NCBI RefSeq assembly: GCF_032854445.1
Contig: NC_088307.1
Span: 5,516,001-5,580,000 of the forward strand
Source: Liolophura sinensis
Lineage: Eukaryota; Mollusca; Polyplacophora; Chitonida; Chitonidae
Direction: 5' to 3'
Length of the DNA: 64,000 bases
Both the position numbers and the translations under genes were made by a program. Within the stretch, counting starts at the first letter, position 1, and every line of letters starts with the position of its first letter. Positions 13,601-28,600 of this stretch are shown one piece after another. The notes under the pieces were generated by a model. That model was not told the origin of the DNA, did no database searches, and was given only the letters and a program-made list of their open reading frames with translations.

Positions 13601-16600
13601 TTGCAGGGTATAAATATCTCTTTTCTGGGTCTTGAAAGATCATATGAAAACAAAAATGTTTCCCTTGCTTCCATTTTGCCTCATATTCACAATACAAGAG
13701 CATATCCTATCAACATTTCATTTATTTATTTATTTGATTGGTGTTTTACGCTGTACTCCAAAATATTTCACTTATACACCGGCAGCTAGCAATATGGCGG
13801 GAGGAAACCCGGCAGAATCCGTGGGAAACCCACGACCATCTGCAGTATGCTGGCAGAAGTTTTGCGTCATCCTCTATAATGCTAAAGATATGTCTTCAAC
13901 ACCCACCTACCACGACAACAATTACAATCAAAATAGCCTGTTAAAAATTCAGTCTAGTTGCTCTTACAACCGGAGAACTGTACTACACATGGCTAAACCT
14001 CTCACAGTCTCTAGACAAATCATATAGTAAGGGTAGTTGGTATAAGACGGGAAAAAAACAGTAAAGGTGCCCAAATTAAAACCTGAAAACCTTCCGCTAA
14101 CTTCCTTGTAAACAGTTAACTACAGGTGTGTTTCCCTGGTGCACATACCTGGATATTGCCTTCCACAGTGTCACTGCTATCTTGATGTCAAGTGTTGTCA
14201 CAAGTCTGCTGATATTGTACAACCCTTCACACACTGAAACAACAACAGCAGCAGTCCAAAAGCAACACTTACTGTACCGGTAACAGTGTTCTTCACTTGC
14301 AGTGTACATGTATGGTCTTAAGTGCTGTTTTATATACCCTTTCCTTCTTTTAACTTGTACATATTTGTTTATGCAATAAAGTCTAACTATGGTGCCTCTC
14401 CTATATGATTATCAACAATGTCATTGTTTTTACTAACTTTTCTGTTACTTGTATGAATGGGATTCATGAACCACAGAGAGTCCATTCTCTCCAAAATAAG
14501 CTACGAAGAAGCGGGGACATCACTGAAAAAAATTAGCTTTAAAAGAAGAGACACTGACATCAATAGAGTATCTGACTCTAATGTGGCTGAGATATTGCCA
14601 AGGTGGCGTTAAGCCATAATCATTCATTCATTCAAGGTAGTAATATAACATTCATAATAAGAAAATCAAAAACTGGTATAACATGAGACCAATTTTAACG
14701 TCCAATTAGGCAGGAGTTTATGACCTTTCTGCCATGTAAACATCAGAATGGATGTAGAGTAGGTAGATATTGCTCATCCCATGGGTTGGCAAGAATTCCA
14801 GATTAAATATTGATTTATATATTTACCCAGCAGGTGAGAAAAAACAATGGCTATGACATTTGTCACAACTGTTTATTCAGTACCATCCAAGTCACAAGTC
14901 AATGGCTTGCTACTAGCTCACCACTACCACACTTTTTAGCAGCCAATTGACATTTCTCATTCCAGGCATTTATTTGGCTATTGTTACCCAACAGCTAGAA
15001 TATTCTGTCAGTGTTACACAATCATGGCAGGCTAATTGCTTGCCACAGGGTTGCTTACAGGGAGCTTTTAGACTAGCTCAGTCTGTACCTGTATAATGTT
15101 TCCAACTGCACATTAATATCCCGCAGCATAAAAAACTCAGAATTACCCGCTGTTAAATCTTCAATGTCTTCATCAGTGACTGTAAATCCAATACTTAACT
15201 TGTCCAACAAACTCAGGAATGTCTGCAAATTGTGGCAGAAAAAATGACATGTAAAGTTTGTTTGCGATTATATTGATAAATATTTATGAACCCAAATATG
15301 CTAAGAGTAAAAAAAACAAAACAATATATATGAAGATATAGGCAGAAGATGAACACTGAATCTAAAAGAGAAACAACTCAAAGATTTTTATCATCTTCAG
15401 CACTTCAAAGACAAATCTTGACTTTTGTACCTGATCATTAAGACAAGCAGCCGAACCACTCAGTTAATCTGTTAATCCTTTAACTTACACATGCACATGT
15501 CATCTGACCTACTATTCCGACCATGGCTATTTCGGACATTTTGTCTTATTCTTGGAGTTCTAGACTATTAATTCTTGCAAGGTATTTTGCGATTAGCTTA
15601 GAGTAGGACAACATCCTGCTTGAAAAATGTAAGATTCAGCATCAAAAGAAATATTTAATGACATTTATTTGTCTTTAAACAATGCACTTAAGGCTGGGTG
15701 AAATGGTCATTTACCGTTGACAACGAACACTATGGTCTGCGGTTAATTTTTGTGCTTTTGTTGAATTGGCTTACAGGTATCGTAATTGCGTCCATCTCCT
15801 TCCATTTTTCATTTCTTTGTCAACACTTTATCTTGTGAACCCCTGTAGCCAGGTTTGCCACTCCTAGACATTTGGAAAAGCCCTGTTCTCAAACCTTAGT
15901 CATTTTTTCATTTTGCGACAAGTTTGTACTTCAGCATCTCTAGAAATTTTAAGCATTTTTCCATCAGACTAGTACTATATTTGCACCTAGTTTACATCCA
16001 TGTACAGTTTGGAAGAGCACTATTGCCTTTTATGGGCCCTTTGTGACGTGTGTCCCCGTGACCTAGTGTGACGTACTTCTAGGACTTTTTTTGCGACATG
16101 TGCCCCAATGGCTTTGTGTGATGTGTGTCTCCATAACCGTATGTGATGTCCCCCCATGACCTTGTGTGCTGTGTGCCTCCACGACTTTGTGTGACATGTG
16201 CCCATGGCCTTCTGTGATATATGCCTCCATGACCTTGTGTGCTGTGTGCCTCCATGACCTTGTGTGCTGTGTACCCCATGACCTTGTGTGATGTGTGCCC
16301 CATGACCTTATGTGATATGTCCCCCCATGACCTTATGTGACATGTACCCCCATCACCTTATGTGACATGTACCCCCATGACCATGTGTGATGTGTGCCTC
16401 AATGACATAGTATCGTGTGTGCCCTGACCTTATGTGATATATGCCTCCATGACATTGTGCGACATGTGCCTCCATGACCTTGTGTGCTGTGTGCCCCCAT
16501 GACCATGTGTGACATATGCCTCCATGACCTTGTGTGACATGTGCCCCAATGACCTTATGTGATATATTCCTCCACGACCTTACGTGATATGTGCCTCTAT

Positions 16601-19600
16601 GACCTTGTATGCTGTGTGCCTCCATGACCTTGTGTGACATGTGCCCCAGTGGCCATATGTGATATATGCCTCCATGACCATATGTGAGATGTGTCTAAAT
16701 CATCTTGTAAACCAAACACTCCCTAGCAACTGTGCTTATAGCAGGGTGTTCTAAAAGGGCAAGTAGCAGGCTGTAGACAGCTGTCTACTGCCATCCCTGT
16801 AGCCGCCTGCTATAAATATTCTTACTATTTAAATCATTAGTAATTTTGGCATAAGTACTTTCAATGCAGCCTCCTACTTTTGAACTCTGACCTCCTTCTC
16901 CAATTCAAAATGAAAATCCTGTTAACAGCCAAGGGTTATTCAGTGCACTGCATGGCCAGTATATTGTTTTCTTCTAATATGTATCTGTTTTCTCAGTTTT
17001 GTGACTTTAACCTGTCCGGAGTAAAATCATAGTGTGGCAGGGTGATATATTAAGTTGAGAGCGTGGGGTCAATTCGGTACTGGATCTTATAGTGCATGTG
17101 CATAGTCATAGGTAATTGCTGATAATCACAGAGAAGCTTTCAAACCTTTGACTCCACTCAAACTTTGCCATTACATCTCTCCAACAGGTTAGACAAACAT
17201 CCGACTTTCACCAGACCTTTACCCTTAATCAATCCACAGTTGTCAAGATCCACGTGGAGTAACACCTGAACTTTGTAATCAATAATCCTACGCTTTTCTT
17301 GGAGATTTATCAAGGATTTTTCACTCCAGCAGAGGCATTTAGTTTACCCAAGGTAGATTTGTATCCATCCATATCATAACAGACACATTACTATGGATTA
17401 AGGCGCTTTCACATCATGAATCTAGTAGGGTAAATATCAGCTCAATGAGAGAGCTTTTTTTTTCCAAACTACTATATTTAATTTTCAGTTTATCATTTTT
17501 TAGTGACACATTTTGCTTGATTTTGGTAAGATTCATCCACCTGACAGTGCCATTTAAGAGTTTTCAGTGAAATCTGCTTAATTTCTAATCAGCAACACTT
17601 CAAAAGCTGGCATTAAAAGCATCTGAAAGTGCATTCTTACAAATTGTGGGTGAAATACAGAATATATTACTCACCATCTGTAAGCTGTATGCCTTTCTGA
17701 ACAATACAGATAAGGGATCGCTCAGTGCTGTTATCAGGTCCTTGTAAATCTCTCCACTATCCTGAAACACCAGAAAAAGTACAAACATTTTAACAAGTTT
17801 CATGATGTACTGAGAAGGAACATAACCAGTCCAGGGCACAACCTGAAGTTGTCCATGTGAGGAGATCAGGAATTACAATAAAAGCTGATTCATTTCTTCA
17901 CTTTCCTGAAAACAGTAAACTTGTCACGATAAATCTTTACAAGACACATGAATGTGTGACCCGGTTTCTTTAAACTTTTTCAACCACCACTGTGATTAAA
18001 ACTTTGAAATATTCTGAGAGAATTATGAGGCGTACAGAAATAATCTGCACAGGTTTATGAAACTTGCATTTGTGTTGACACAAATCATTTTTGGTGTCAT
18101 TTTTATAAAAATTGTATGCATAAATTTCAGTGAAAAAAGTGCTTTGATGGTTGAATCGTTTGAAGATTTAGAGTATATGCAGTAAAGTTTGACAAGTAAT
18201 ACCTTCAGCTGTCTTGAAAAAAAAAATGAGTTCAAAACCATGCAGACCACTACTCAATTTACTTCACTTTAATCCAAGACAAAATGCAGCTTTTTAATTT
18301 GCACAGTTTGGCTTAAAATATATATGCAATATGTAATGTTACAGTTGGTTAAATATGTTACTTACTAAAATAAGGGAGTTATAAGCAATTTTACATCCAT
18401 CACCATTAACATCAAATGAACTGAAATATTTTTAACTTTAGAATGTTTTAAAATTCATTTTATTTTATCATTATTATTTTTTAAAGCATTGGCACTCTTT
18501 ACAGGTATAAAAATTTCAGTGACAAACTTAGTGACATCTGGGAAATGGATCTTCTGTTTATGAGAAACTGTGCTTTGTATTTTTAGAGTCCTGGCATCTT
18601 TACAATTTCTTAGTGAATGTTGTATGTGTGTCAGATGCGTCCACACACAGATGACGGAATGCTGTGGGAAGATAATCGTGTGTGGGTTATACAGTACTCA
18701 CATTGTACATATGACCCACATTAAAGTCAACACAATAAAAGACACAGTTCTGCAGTTGTTTTGCGATGTTTAATAAAATGCAATTAACATCACTACATTT
18801 TTTTTTGGTCTTTTACCTGATTTTACTTACGCCACAGTTCTAGGGGCTATGTAAGTTGCTACTATTTTAAACATTTACATGAACAGTTAACGTAAATCTA
18901 GACAAATGGCACCTAATAAATTACTAACAACAACACTAACTACATTTATATTTACCTACCTAATTCTACATAATTAAGCCATGGTGTTACGTGCTTATGT
19001 AAGTTTCTACTATTTTTAGCATTTACATGAACCGTTAAAGTAAAACCCTAACTGAACTAACCCAACACTGCTGTCATACTGCCATCGCTGCTCTAGTTTT
19101 ACTCTCCATGCTGTAGTGTTTTTTACATCACATGAGCTACCCCTTGTATTCTGCACAACATTAAAGAAGTGGGGAAATCCCACAGCCCTTACACACAGGC
19201 ACATGTAGTACTGAACAGACAGCTATTTTTAGGGCGCTAAACTTTCAGAGGGAAATGTCTAAACCGCACAACAAACAGTACATTGTGTTACATAACACCC
19301 ACCATAAATAATCCAAAATTTTGTCAGAGTCAAAGTCATTTTCCCGGATTCTGAGAATTCTGTTGATCTTGGGGGGTGGGGGTGGGGTGGGGTGGGGTGG
19401 GGGAGGAGTGTTGTGTGGGAAATAATAGGATGTCCTACTTAAAAATGTAAGTTTCAGCATCAAAAGTGATATTTTTTTTCTTAATTTGCGAATGAAAATG
19501 CTTTTCTTCTGGCCAATTCAATGCCCAAAAACAGTACATTCATACAATGGTTGTCAGATTGCAGCCAATAAAAAGACAGCAGCATGACATGTTCCTTTCA

Positions 19601-22600
19601 TGACTGGTCAAAACTGATTTATTGTTTTGACACACTTTACCAGGTTTATGTCTCACAACTACCTTCACATCCTATTTCCCCAAACAAACCTCCCACGTCT
19701 TTTTCCTGTTTCTTATCAAAATAAATAGTATTTTTCAGAAATGTACCCTGAGAATGATCTAGTTGCATTATTCTACCTGTCTACCTGACATAACTCACCT
19801 TGAAACTGATGTTCTCATTCATGCAAAAAAAAAAAAAAAAATACACATACCATAAATGCCAGAATAATCCCTACTTTATAGACAGCAGAAGAGATTAACT
19901 CAAGTCAACCTGATTTTGTGTTTTCGCTTTGTCTGTCCTTAAAAAAGAAATCTTCTACGTGGGTAAAGATTTGAGATAAAATAGGGTTGGTCGGTAGGGA
20001 ATTTTTTTTTATCTATTTTTTTAATGCAGCTAAAAAAGAACATAGAAACCTTAAAGAAACAGAGAGAGAAAAAAGAAATGAATCACATCAAAAGTCCAAT
20101 AAAAATTTAGAGCAGGGTCGTTTATTTTTAACAACGGTCTTATTTACTTAATCTGCTGAACCAATTATTCTACTCAATGAATGAGAAAGCTCTGTAACAT
20201 TACCATGCTTTACACAAATATGAAAAGCATGATTTAAAGACGCAGAGAATAGTCTTTCACATGCACCATTAGACTATTAATGATTGAAGGCAGCCCGAGT
20301 GCCGAAGCTTAAACCACTGACTTTTGTCAAGTATCTCAAGAAATTGCCAAGATTTTTATCTGCAGACCAAGATCGACTGTCGTCTATGCACCGATGGTTG
20401 CTTTTCACCACCAACTCCCTAATAACCAGTAAAGGGGGCAGGGCATCTCGAAAATGCCAATACCTGAGTCTAATTTAATTCATTTTTACTTTTTTGTTTC
20501 TTATAGTTTTCAACTTGAAACCAAGGTTGAGTCTATACAGGTAGAGATCTAAATAAAGAAAATAAAAAAACATGTCCCCTTGAATTCATGTCCACTGTTT
20601 AGTGAATGGCCTAACAATAGCATGTCAAAAATGTGAGTGACTGAACGACTGACTGACATGCTGAGTGACTGTTTGTTACAGCTGAAATTCATGCGTCTAA
20701 CAGTAGCTTCAGTTAAATGTTGTCATTAAACCCAGTATGACATCCTATTTCATTTACTGATTCATTTGATTGGTGTTTTACTTATACGATAGCAGCCAGC
20801 TTTATGGTGGGTAAAAATTGGGCAGAGCCCAACAGAATTTCCCATGCACGGCTGCAGAGGAAGCCAGCATAAGCTGGACTTCATCTCACAACATTGGTCG
20901 GGGTCTCCTGGGAAGTCTTAAGACATTTGATAAATGCGAGCCATGGGCTGGCTATAAAGGAACTGAGCATAGGCTACACATTTACATCAGTAACATTTTA
21001 AATTAAATTTCATGTGCACTGAAACCTTTATAACACTGTTATTTACAAGCATCACTAGGATTTCATCTGTTATTTATACAGGTTTCAGTACATTACGTCT
21101 ATTCATTTAATTTATTCTGCAATGTACATATTTCAGTACATAGTTATTTTTTGTATGTTTTATTTACTATAAATGTATTAAGGGAAAAGTCAACTGTTAA
21201 ATTTCACTGATCACTTGCTCTATTTTAATTTTGTTTTAATTTTAAAATTTCAACACGGTACACAATATCTTTATATTGACAGGTGTACTGTTTTCATTTT
21301 CATCTCACACTGACATTATCTTTCCTCCAATATACTGACTGTAATGACCCATATCATACTAAACTGAACAAAATATCACATTCTCAAAAACTGGATGCTC
21401 ATTACAACTGGATCATGGTTTGAATACTCTATGCTGTTGGACTCATTAAGGCATATGAAGTAAATTTTCAGGGGCCTGTTTCACAAAAAGCGATTTCAAG
21501 AAGGAGAATCAAACGAACACATCAAGTATGGACAAAATAAAAGGGTGGATTTTCAATTTTATTTTTACTCCATTCCATTTTATTTTTATTCCACCAATGA
21601 TTCTATGCTGAAACATTCAGCCAGGTTTACAAGCATCCAGTTTCAAATATTTTGTTATGTGGAAGAAAATGAGAACTTTGGAATTTAGCCTTAAGATCTC
21701 AGTGTCTCAAATCCAGGCAGCTCTCCTGATTCTGCAGCAGGTTCGAGTCAGGATGTAACTATGGCACTGGATGAAGGAAATATGGCTTTGACATTCCTTT
21801 TTTTTTTGCCTTTAACCCCTCCCCGGTCGTATAAGTGAAAATTTGCCTTTAAACGTTACTCAAATAAGTAAAAAAAAAAGTACCAGCTCTTTTGAAATCC
21901 TTCATGTGACAAAAATTCCTAGAATTAAAGACTTTATTTGAGGTAATTTGCATGCAATTCTGTCAGATGGAAAATCTGACAAATCTTTAGCCCTTGTGCA
22001 TCATGAATGAATGAATCAATGATTGTGGATTAACACTCCATCAGCGATAATTCAACCATGTCGGGGCAAATGTCCAGCTCATGCTGGCTTCTTCTTCGGC
22101 CAAACGTGGGAAGGTCTGTCAGCAACCTGCGGATGGTCGTGGGTTTTCCCCGGGCTCTGCCTGGTTTTTCTTCCACCATAATGCTGGCCGCCGTTGTATA
22201 AGTGAAATATTTTTGAGTACGGCATAAAACACCAATCAAATAAATAAATAAAATCAAGGTCTTGGAAGACCTGTGAAGAAAATTCAAGTACATTCAAGGG
22301 CCAGCGGCACCCTGATAAAAGCTGTCTATCCTGTTGACTACTGCCATGGAAAGAATCGAGTCCAAACTGCATTGTAAGAGCGCTTTCATTACTGGTGAAA
22401 ATCAATGAAGACAGTAAAGTCAATATCATAAGTAAAAGCATTAAATTTAATATCCAATAATCCACCCTTGGCTCTATAAACGTGAATACCTATTGCCTAA
22501 TGAATCGGCTGTTGTTAGTTTTGAATAAAATTGTTAATATTATGGCTATTATTAAATTCTCAGAAGTGTCAACTACATGTTAACCAGCACTTACTAGTTT

Positions 22601-25600
22601 TGAGCCTGCAATACGGTCATATCATGCTGCAAGGGTTAACTTTTATTACTGTGCAAAATTTCTCAAACTTTGAAAACTTAAGATTTGTATGCACCTGTAT
22701 CTGATGTTGTCATTTCTAGTGCTTTCTGAGCCTGGGATTGGATTAGGACTAAATGAGAAGAAAACTTAAAACAATGACACTATAGGTTGAAGAGAGCACT
22801 TTTTTTTTCTATCTGGTGGTGCCTGGTGCATAATTTTGCGATTTTTCCTCGCCATACACAAAAAGCCTCAAAACGGCAAAGCTGGCATAAATCGCTGAGT
22901 TCACTGCGTCCCCCATCTTTAACACCCTGTAATTTATGCTGGGGGTGTGTTGCCTCTCAGCCAGTGAGAGTTGTTAAAACTGCCGGCTTGTTAATGTAAA
23001 CTCGAAACCTATGTCCAACATTCCGGTTTCCCGATCGTCAAGCGCAAAACGAACTATACTGTTCGCTACCTTCTGGAAAGAAGAGTTCTACCAGAAATGT
23101 AAAAACTGCACTTCGGCGACAATTCTCCTAACACAGAAGATTTCAGGACTAGTTCTTAGGCAAAATGGAGTTGCCCACAGCGGATTCTGGCACTGACTTT
23201 GTTTATAATTTATCAACTTGAGGTACATATTGGAATTTTTTTATGGCATGCACCCACGAGGAAATGCATCTCTTTTCAATGGTATTTGTGTGATATTCAA
23301 ATTTTCTTCTCCTTTAAGGCTGATTCTTGGATATATTACAGCCTTCTGGCCTACTTTATGATGTGAGCCCTTCATTGAAATGTTTTAAGTGGGGCACTAC
23401 AAAGCAGTGACATGTGGGACGACTAAGCTACATTTACATGCACGTGCAGACAGTGCATCACCCAATATGTATTAGAGGGTCAGTGGGGACGTCAGGGGTA
23501 GGAGGTCTACTGCAGTGTAAATTAAACCAGGGAAATTTGTTCTGGGTTCTCCTTGTGGAAATTTGCTAAGCTGTTTTGGCTATCCTTAAAGCCGCTGGAA
23601 TATTGACAAGTGGGTACAGAGAGCCCGCCTACCAGGAAAATTTCCAGGGCAGCCTCGGGTATAAATACTGACACTGGGGCTCTACGACACTGCAGGGTGT
23701 AAGCCAGCTGGACCTCACCTATTATAAGACTGGCCAACTAAAAGCTGCCCATCTTCTAGGCTTTCAGGTAAGGCTGATGAGGAGCATTAGGCAAATCTGG
23801 CTAGGGTTATAATTGAACAGCATATCTATAGCATTCATCTTAATATGGAGTATCCACAATTATGCTGTGCTCTGCAGACAGCTGTGAAAATGTCAATTAG
23901 ATCAACAAGTCCAAAACGTTGTTGTTGTTGATGCTAATGAATAATCACACTTCAATTTATATCACTCACAACATGTAATAAGTACAAGTAGAAACCTGAT
24001 AAGATGTCATTCTGCTCTTGACTTTTACCTGCATCACTCTGGGCTAGACTCTTGAGTTTGTATCGATCAAAACCTGCCGATTTAGAGGTTAGGTTACACA
24101 CCTGTAAAATATATACTATTATGATTACAAACATGATTTCCTATTTACTTGTAGGAACAAATGATACAATACCACATGTAAGATCTTGTAGTGTTTAGGT
24201 TCTGAGTTCTTATCTGCAGAGGAGCAAATATGATCTCTGGGTAATATGGGCTGATCTGTAAATGTATGTAAAATTTGATTACCAGTCCTATGACATATTA
24301 CATTAAAATTGCAGTCACATTCAAAACAACCAAGCATTACATCCTGCTTCAGTGTAAATTTTGGGTTTTAGTACTTCCAAAGAAGCAAATCCAACAGCTA
24401 TAATACAAAAATTCTTGCAAGTCAATAACTAAACATGTTCTGAACAGAATGGTTACAGAATCAATAATTCACAGAAAAAAAAAATGCTCTGTATTGATAG
24501 GTCATGACAACATAAACCTTTGCTCTAACACCTGCCTGTTATTCACTGGAGGGATACAGGTACTGGCTGAGAAGGGAGTCTAATGATCGATCATACTCTG
24601 TGCAAGATAATGTGACAATATAAATAGTATGACACTATGCTCCTATATATCCTGGCACTAGCCTGACACTATCAACCTAAATAGCCGTGCACTATCCACC
24701 TATACAGCAGGGCGCTATCCACCTATGTATGTAGCAGGGCGCTATCCACCTATATAGCAGGGCACTACGGACATGACACTGTGAATATGTGTAATGTAAC
24801 ACATGGCATGACACTATGTGCCTGGGCCATGGCATTAGGGAACTGTGTGGCATGAAACTATCGAACTGTGTGACATGACACTGTCTATGTGTGGTGTGAC
24901 ACTATGTATCGGTGTGACATTACACAATGCAACTGAGTGACATAACGCTGTGAATGTGTGTGACATGACAATGTGTATCTGTGTGACATGACACTAGGCA
25001 ATTGTGTGACAAGACGCTTACCTACCAATGTGACATGACACTGTAAATATGTATAACGTAACACTATGTACCTGCTTGACATGACGCTATGTGCCTGAGA
25101 CATGACACTAGGTAACTGTGTAGCATGAAACTATCGAACTGTGTGACATGACACCAGGCAACTGTGTGACACTACACTGAATATATGTGTGGCATGACAC
25201 TATGTATCTGTGACATGACACTGTACACCTGTGACAGGAAATTATATGCACACACAATGTATCTGCATGTCATGACACTAGACACCTGTGTGATATGACA
25301 CTAGGCAACTATGTGACATGACACCATGCAACTGTGTGACATGACACTAGCAACTGTGACATGACACCATACAACTGTGTGACATGACAATAGGCAACTG
25401 TGTGACATGACACCATGCAACTGTGTGATATGACAACAGGCAACTGTGTGACATGACACTAGGCAACTGTGTGGCATGACACCATGCAACTGTGTGATAT
25501 GACAATAGGCAACTGTGTGAGATGGCACCATGCAACTGTGTGGTATGACACTAGGCAACTGTGTGACATGACACCAATGCAACTGTGTGACATGACACTA

Positions 25601-28600
25601 GGCAATTGTGTGACATAGCACCATGCAACTGTGTGACATGACACTGTCAATATGTGAGGTAACACTACACATCTGTGTGACATGATATTAAGTACATGCA
25701 TGACATGATATTGGGCAACTGTGTGACATGACACTAAACAAGTGTGTGACATGACAATTTACACCTATGCGACATGATATTAAAGCAGATGTGTGACAAA
25801 TGTTAGATGTTAGACAAGCTGGAATCATATTCAGCCACACCTGTATGACCTGAAAAATGCGTGTACATAAAGGAAACTTGAAACCATAAATCTGTATTAT
25901 GAAATGAAACTTTGCACAAGCAACAAAAACCTAAAACAAACATGCAACAACAACAGAGACTTTGGGACTTGAAACTGCACTTGAATTGATGTTGGCTGTC
26001 CATGCATGTATTGGGTATTAAACCAAGTACAAGTACCTACATGTAAAACCAGATAAGGGCCCGTTTGACAACGTATGTAACAGAGCTGATAGATTATAAG
26101 TTATCATATCCCTAACAAAACTAACACTTGACTCAGATAATAGAGTAAATACTCAGGTGATGTCAGCTGTCAGTAGTAATTGTGGTGTTGTTAACCTCAG
26201 CCCTCACCTGAAAATCACAGGTGCTACATGTTAAATGCAAACAGTGAAGTTCAGTGTACACGTCTACGCAGCTGGGATTTTAGCTAATCGATTGTTCGCC
26301 GGAACCATTTATGCAGAACAGACAGGTTTGAACATATTTTGTTTATCTGATAATGGTCTCTTGCGTATACATTTTGCTTCCACATGTTCGGTGGAAAGAA
26401 CAATCAGAGTAAGGTTTACATGACATGAGTGCACAGTTTACATCTTGAAAATACATGGGCATGAAAACACCCTAGACCTGATAACTCTCTTACAGGTGAA
26501 ATACAGGGTGTGTGGAATAAAACCCTCTTATTGGCCTGACAACTCTTACAGGTGAAATACAGGGTCAGGCATAAAAACACCCTAGACCTGACAACTATTT
26601 TACAGGTGAAATACAAGTGTGTGGCATAATACCCTAGACCTGACAACTCCCTTACAGGTGAAATACAAGTGTGTGCCATAAAACCCTAGACCTGACAACT
26701 CTCTTACAGGTGAAATAAGGGTGTGTGGCATACATACCCCTAGACCTGACAATTCTCTCACAGGTGAAATAGAGGGTCTATGGCATAAGAAAGACCCTAA
26801 GCGATTTGACAGGTGAAATACAGGGTGTGTGGCATAAAAACACCCTTGATCTGACAGCTATCTTACATGTGAAATACAGGATGTGTGGCATAATACCCTA
26901 CACCTGACAACTCTCTTACAGGTGAAATACAAGTGTGTGCCATAAAACCCTAGACCTGACAACTCTCTTACAGGTGAAATACAAGGTCTGTGGCATAAAA
27001 ACACACTACACCTGACAACTCTCTTACAGGAGAAATACAGGGTATGTGGCATAAAAAAGACTAGATGTGATGACTATCTTACAGGTGAAAATACAGGATG
27101 AGCGGCATAAATAACCCTAGATCTGACAACTGTCTTACAGGTGAAACACAGGGTCAGGCATAAAAACACATTAGACATGATGACTATCTTACAGGTGAAA
27201 TAACCTTAGAGATAGCAACTGTCTTATAGGTGAAACACAGGGTCTGTGGCACTAAAACACCCTAGACCTGAAAATTATCTTAAAGGTGACACATAGGGTC
27301 TGGTATAAAAACACCCTTGATCTGATGACTATCTTACAGGTGAAAATACAGGATGAGTGGCATAAATAACCCTAGATCTGACAACTGTCTTACAGGTGAA
27401 ATACAGGGTCAGGCATAAAAACACATTAGACATGATGACTATCTTACAGGTGAAATAACCTCAGAGATAGCAACTGTCTTACAGGTGAAATACAGGGTCT
27501 GTGGCACTAAAACACCCTAGACCTGAAAATTATCTTAAAGGTGAAACATAGGGTCTGGTATAAAAACACCCTTGATCTGATGACTATCTTACAGGTGAAA
27601 ATACAGGATGAGTGGCATAAATAACCCTAGATCTGACAACTGTCTTACAGGTGAAATACAGGGTCAGGCATAAAAACACATTAGACATGATGACTATCTT
27701 ACAGGTGAAATAACCTCAGAGATAGCAACTGTCTTACAGGTGAAATACAGGGTCTGTGGCACTAAAACACCCTAGACCTGAAAATTATCTTAAAGGTGAA
27801 ACATAGGGTCTGGTATAAAAACATCCTTGATCTGATGACTCTCTTACAGGTGAAAATACAGGATGAGTGGCATAAATAACCCTAGATCTGACAACTGTGT
27901 TACAGGTGAAATACAGGGTCAGGCATAAAAACACATTAGACATGATGACTATCTTACAGGTGAAATAACCTCAGAGATAGCAACTGTCTTACAGGTGAAA
28001 TACAGGGTCTGTGGCACTAAAACACCCTAGACCTGAAAATTATCTTAAAGGTGAAACATAGGGTCTGGTATAAAAACATCCTTGATCTGATGACTACCTT
28101 ACAGGTGAAAATACAGGATGAGTGGCATAAATAACCCTAGATCTGACAACTGTGTTACAGGTGAAATACAGGGTCAGGCATAAAAACACATTAGACATGA
28201 TGACTATCTTACAGGTGAAATAACCTCAGAGATAGCAACTGTCTTACAGGTGAAATACAGGGTCTGTGGCACTAAAACACCCTAGACCTGAAAATTATCT
28301 TAAAGGTGAAACATAGGGTCTGGTATAAAAACATCCTTGATCTGATGACTACCTTACATGTGAAATACAGGATCTGTGGCATGAAAGCCCCCTAGACCTG
28401 ATGACTATCTTACAGATGAAATACAGGTGCTACAGAAACACTCTAGACCTGAAGACTATTTTACAGGTGAAATACATGTCTGTAGCCTTAATACCCCTAT
28501 ACCTGACAAGTATTTTACAGGTGAAATGCAGGATGCGTGGCATAAAAACACCCCTAGACCTGACAACTCTCTTACAGGTGAAATACAGGGTCTGTGGCAT

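Noticed and set aside
24029-24101. Extra FIRRM exon (VCNLTSKSAGFDRYKL)
   Set aside because: I first aligned it to the CVQHICATQ region, but exon 6 (LLLDVLDCVEGTVRYI) covers that region better and joins exon 7 without a gap; 73 nt would also break the frame.
24885-25752. Several His/Cys/Ser-rich minus-strand open frames
   Set aside because: By-products of the 23-25-bp satellite; no start context or splice logic.
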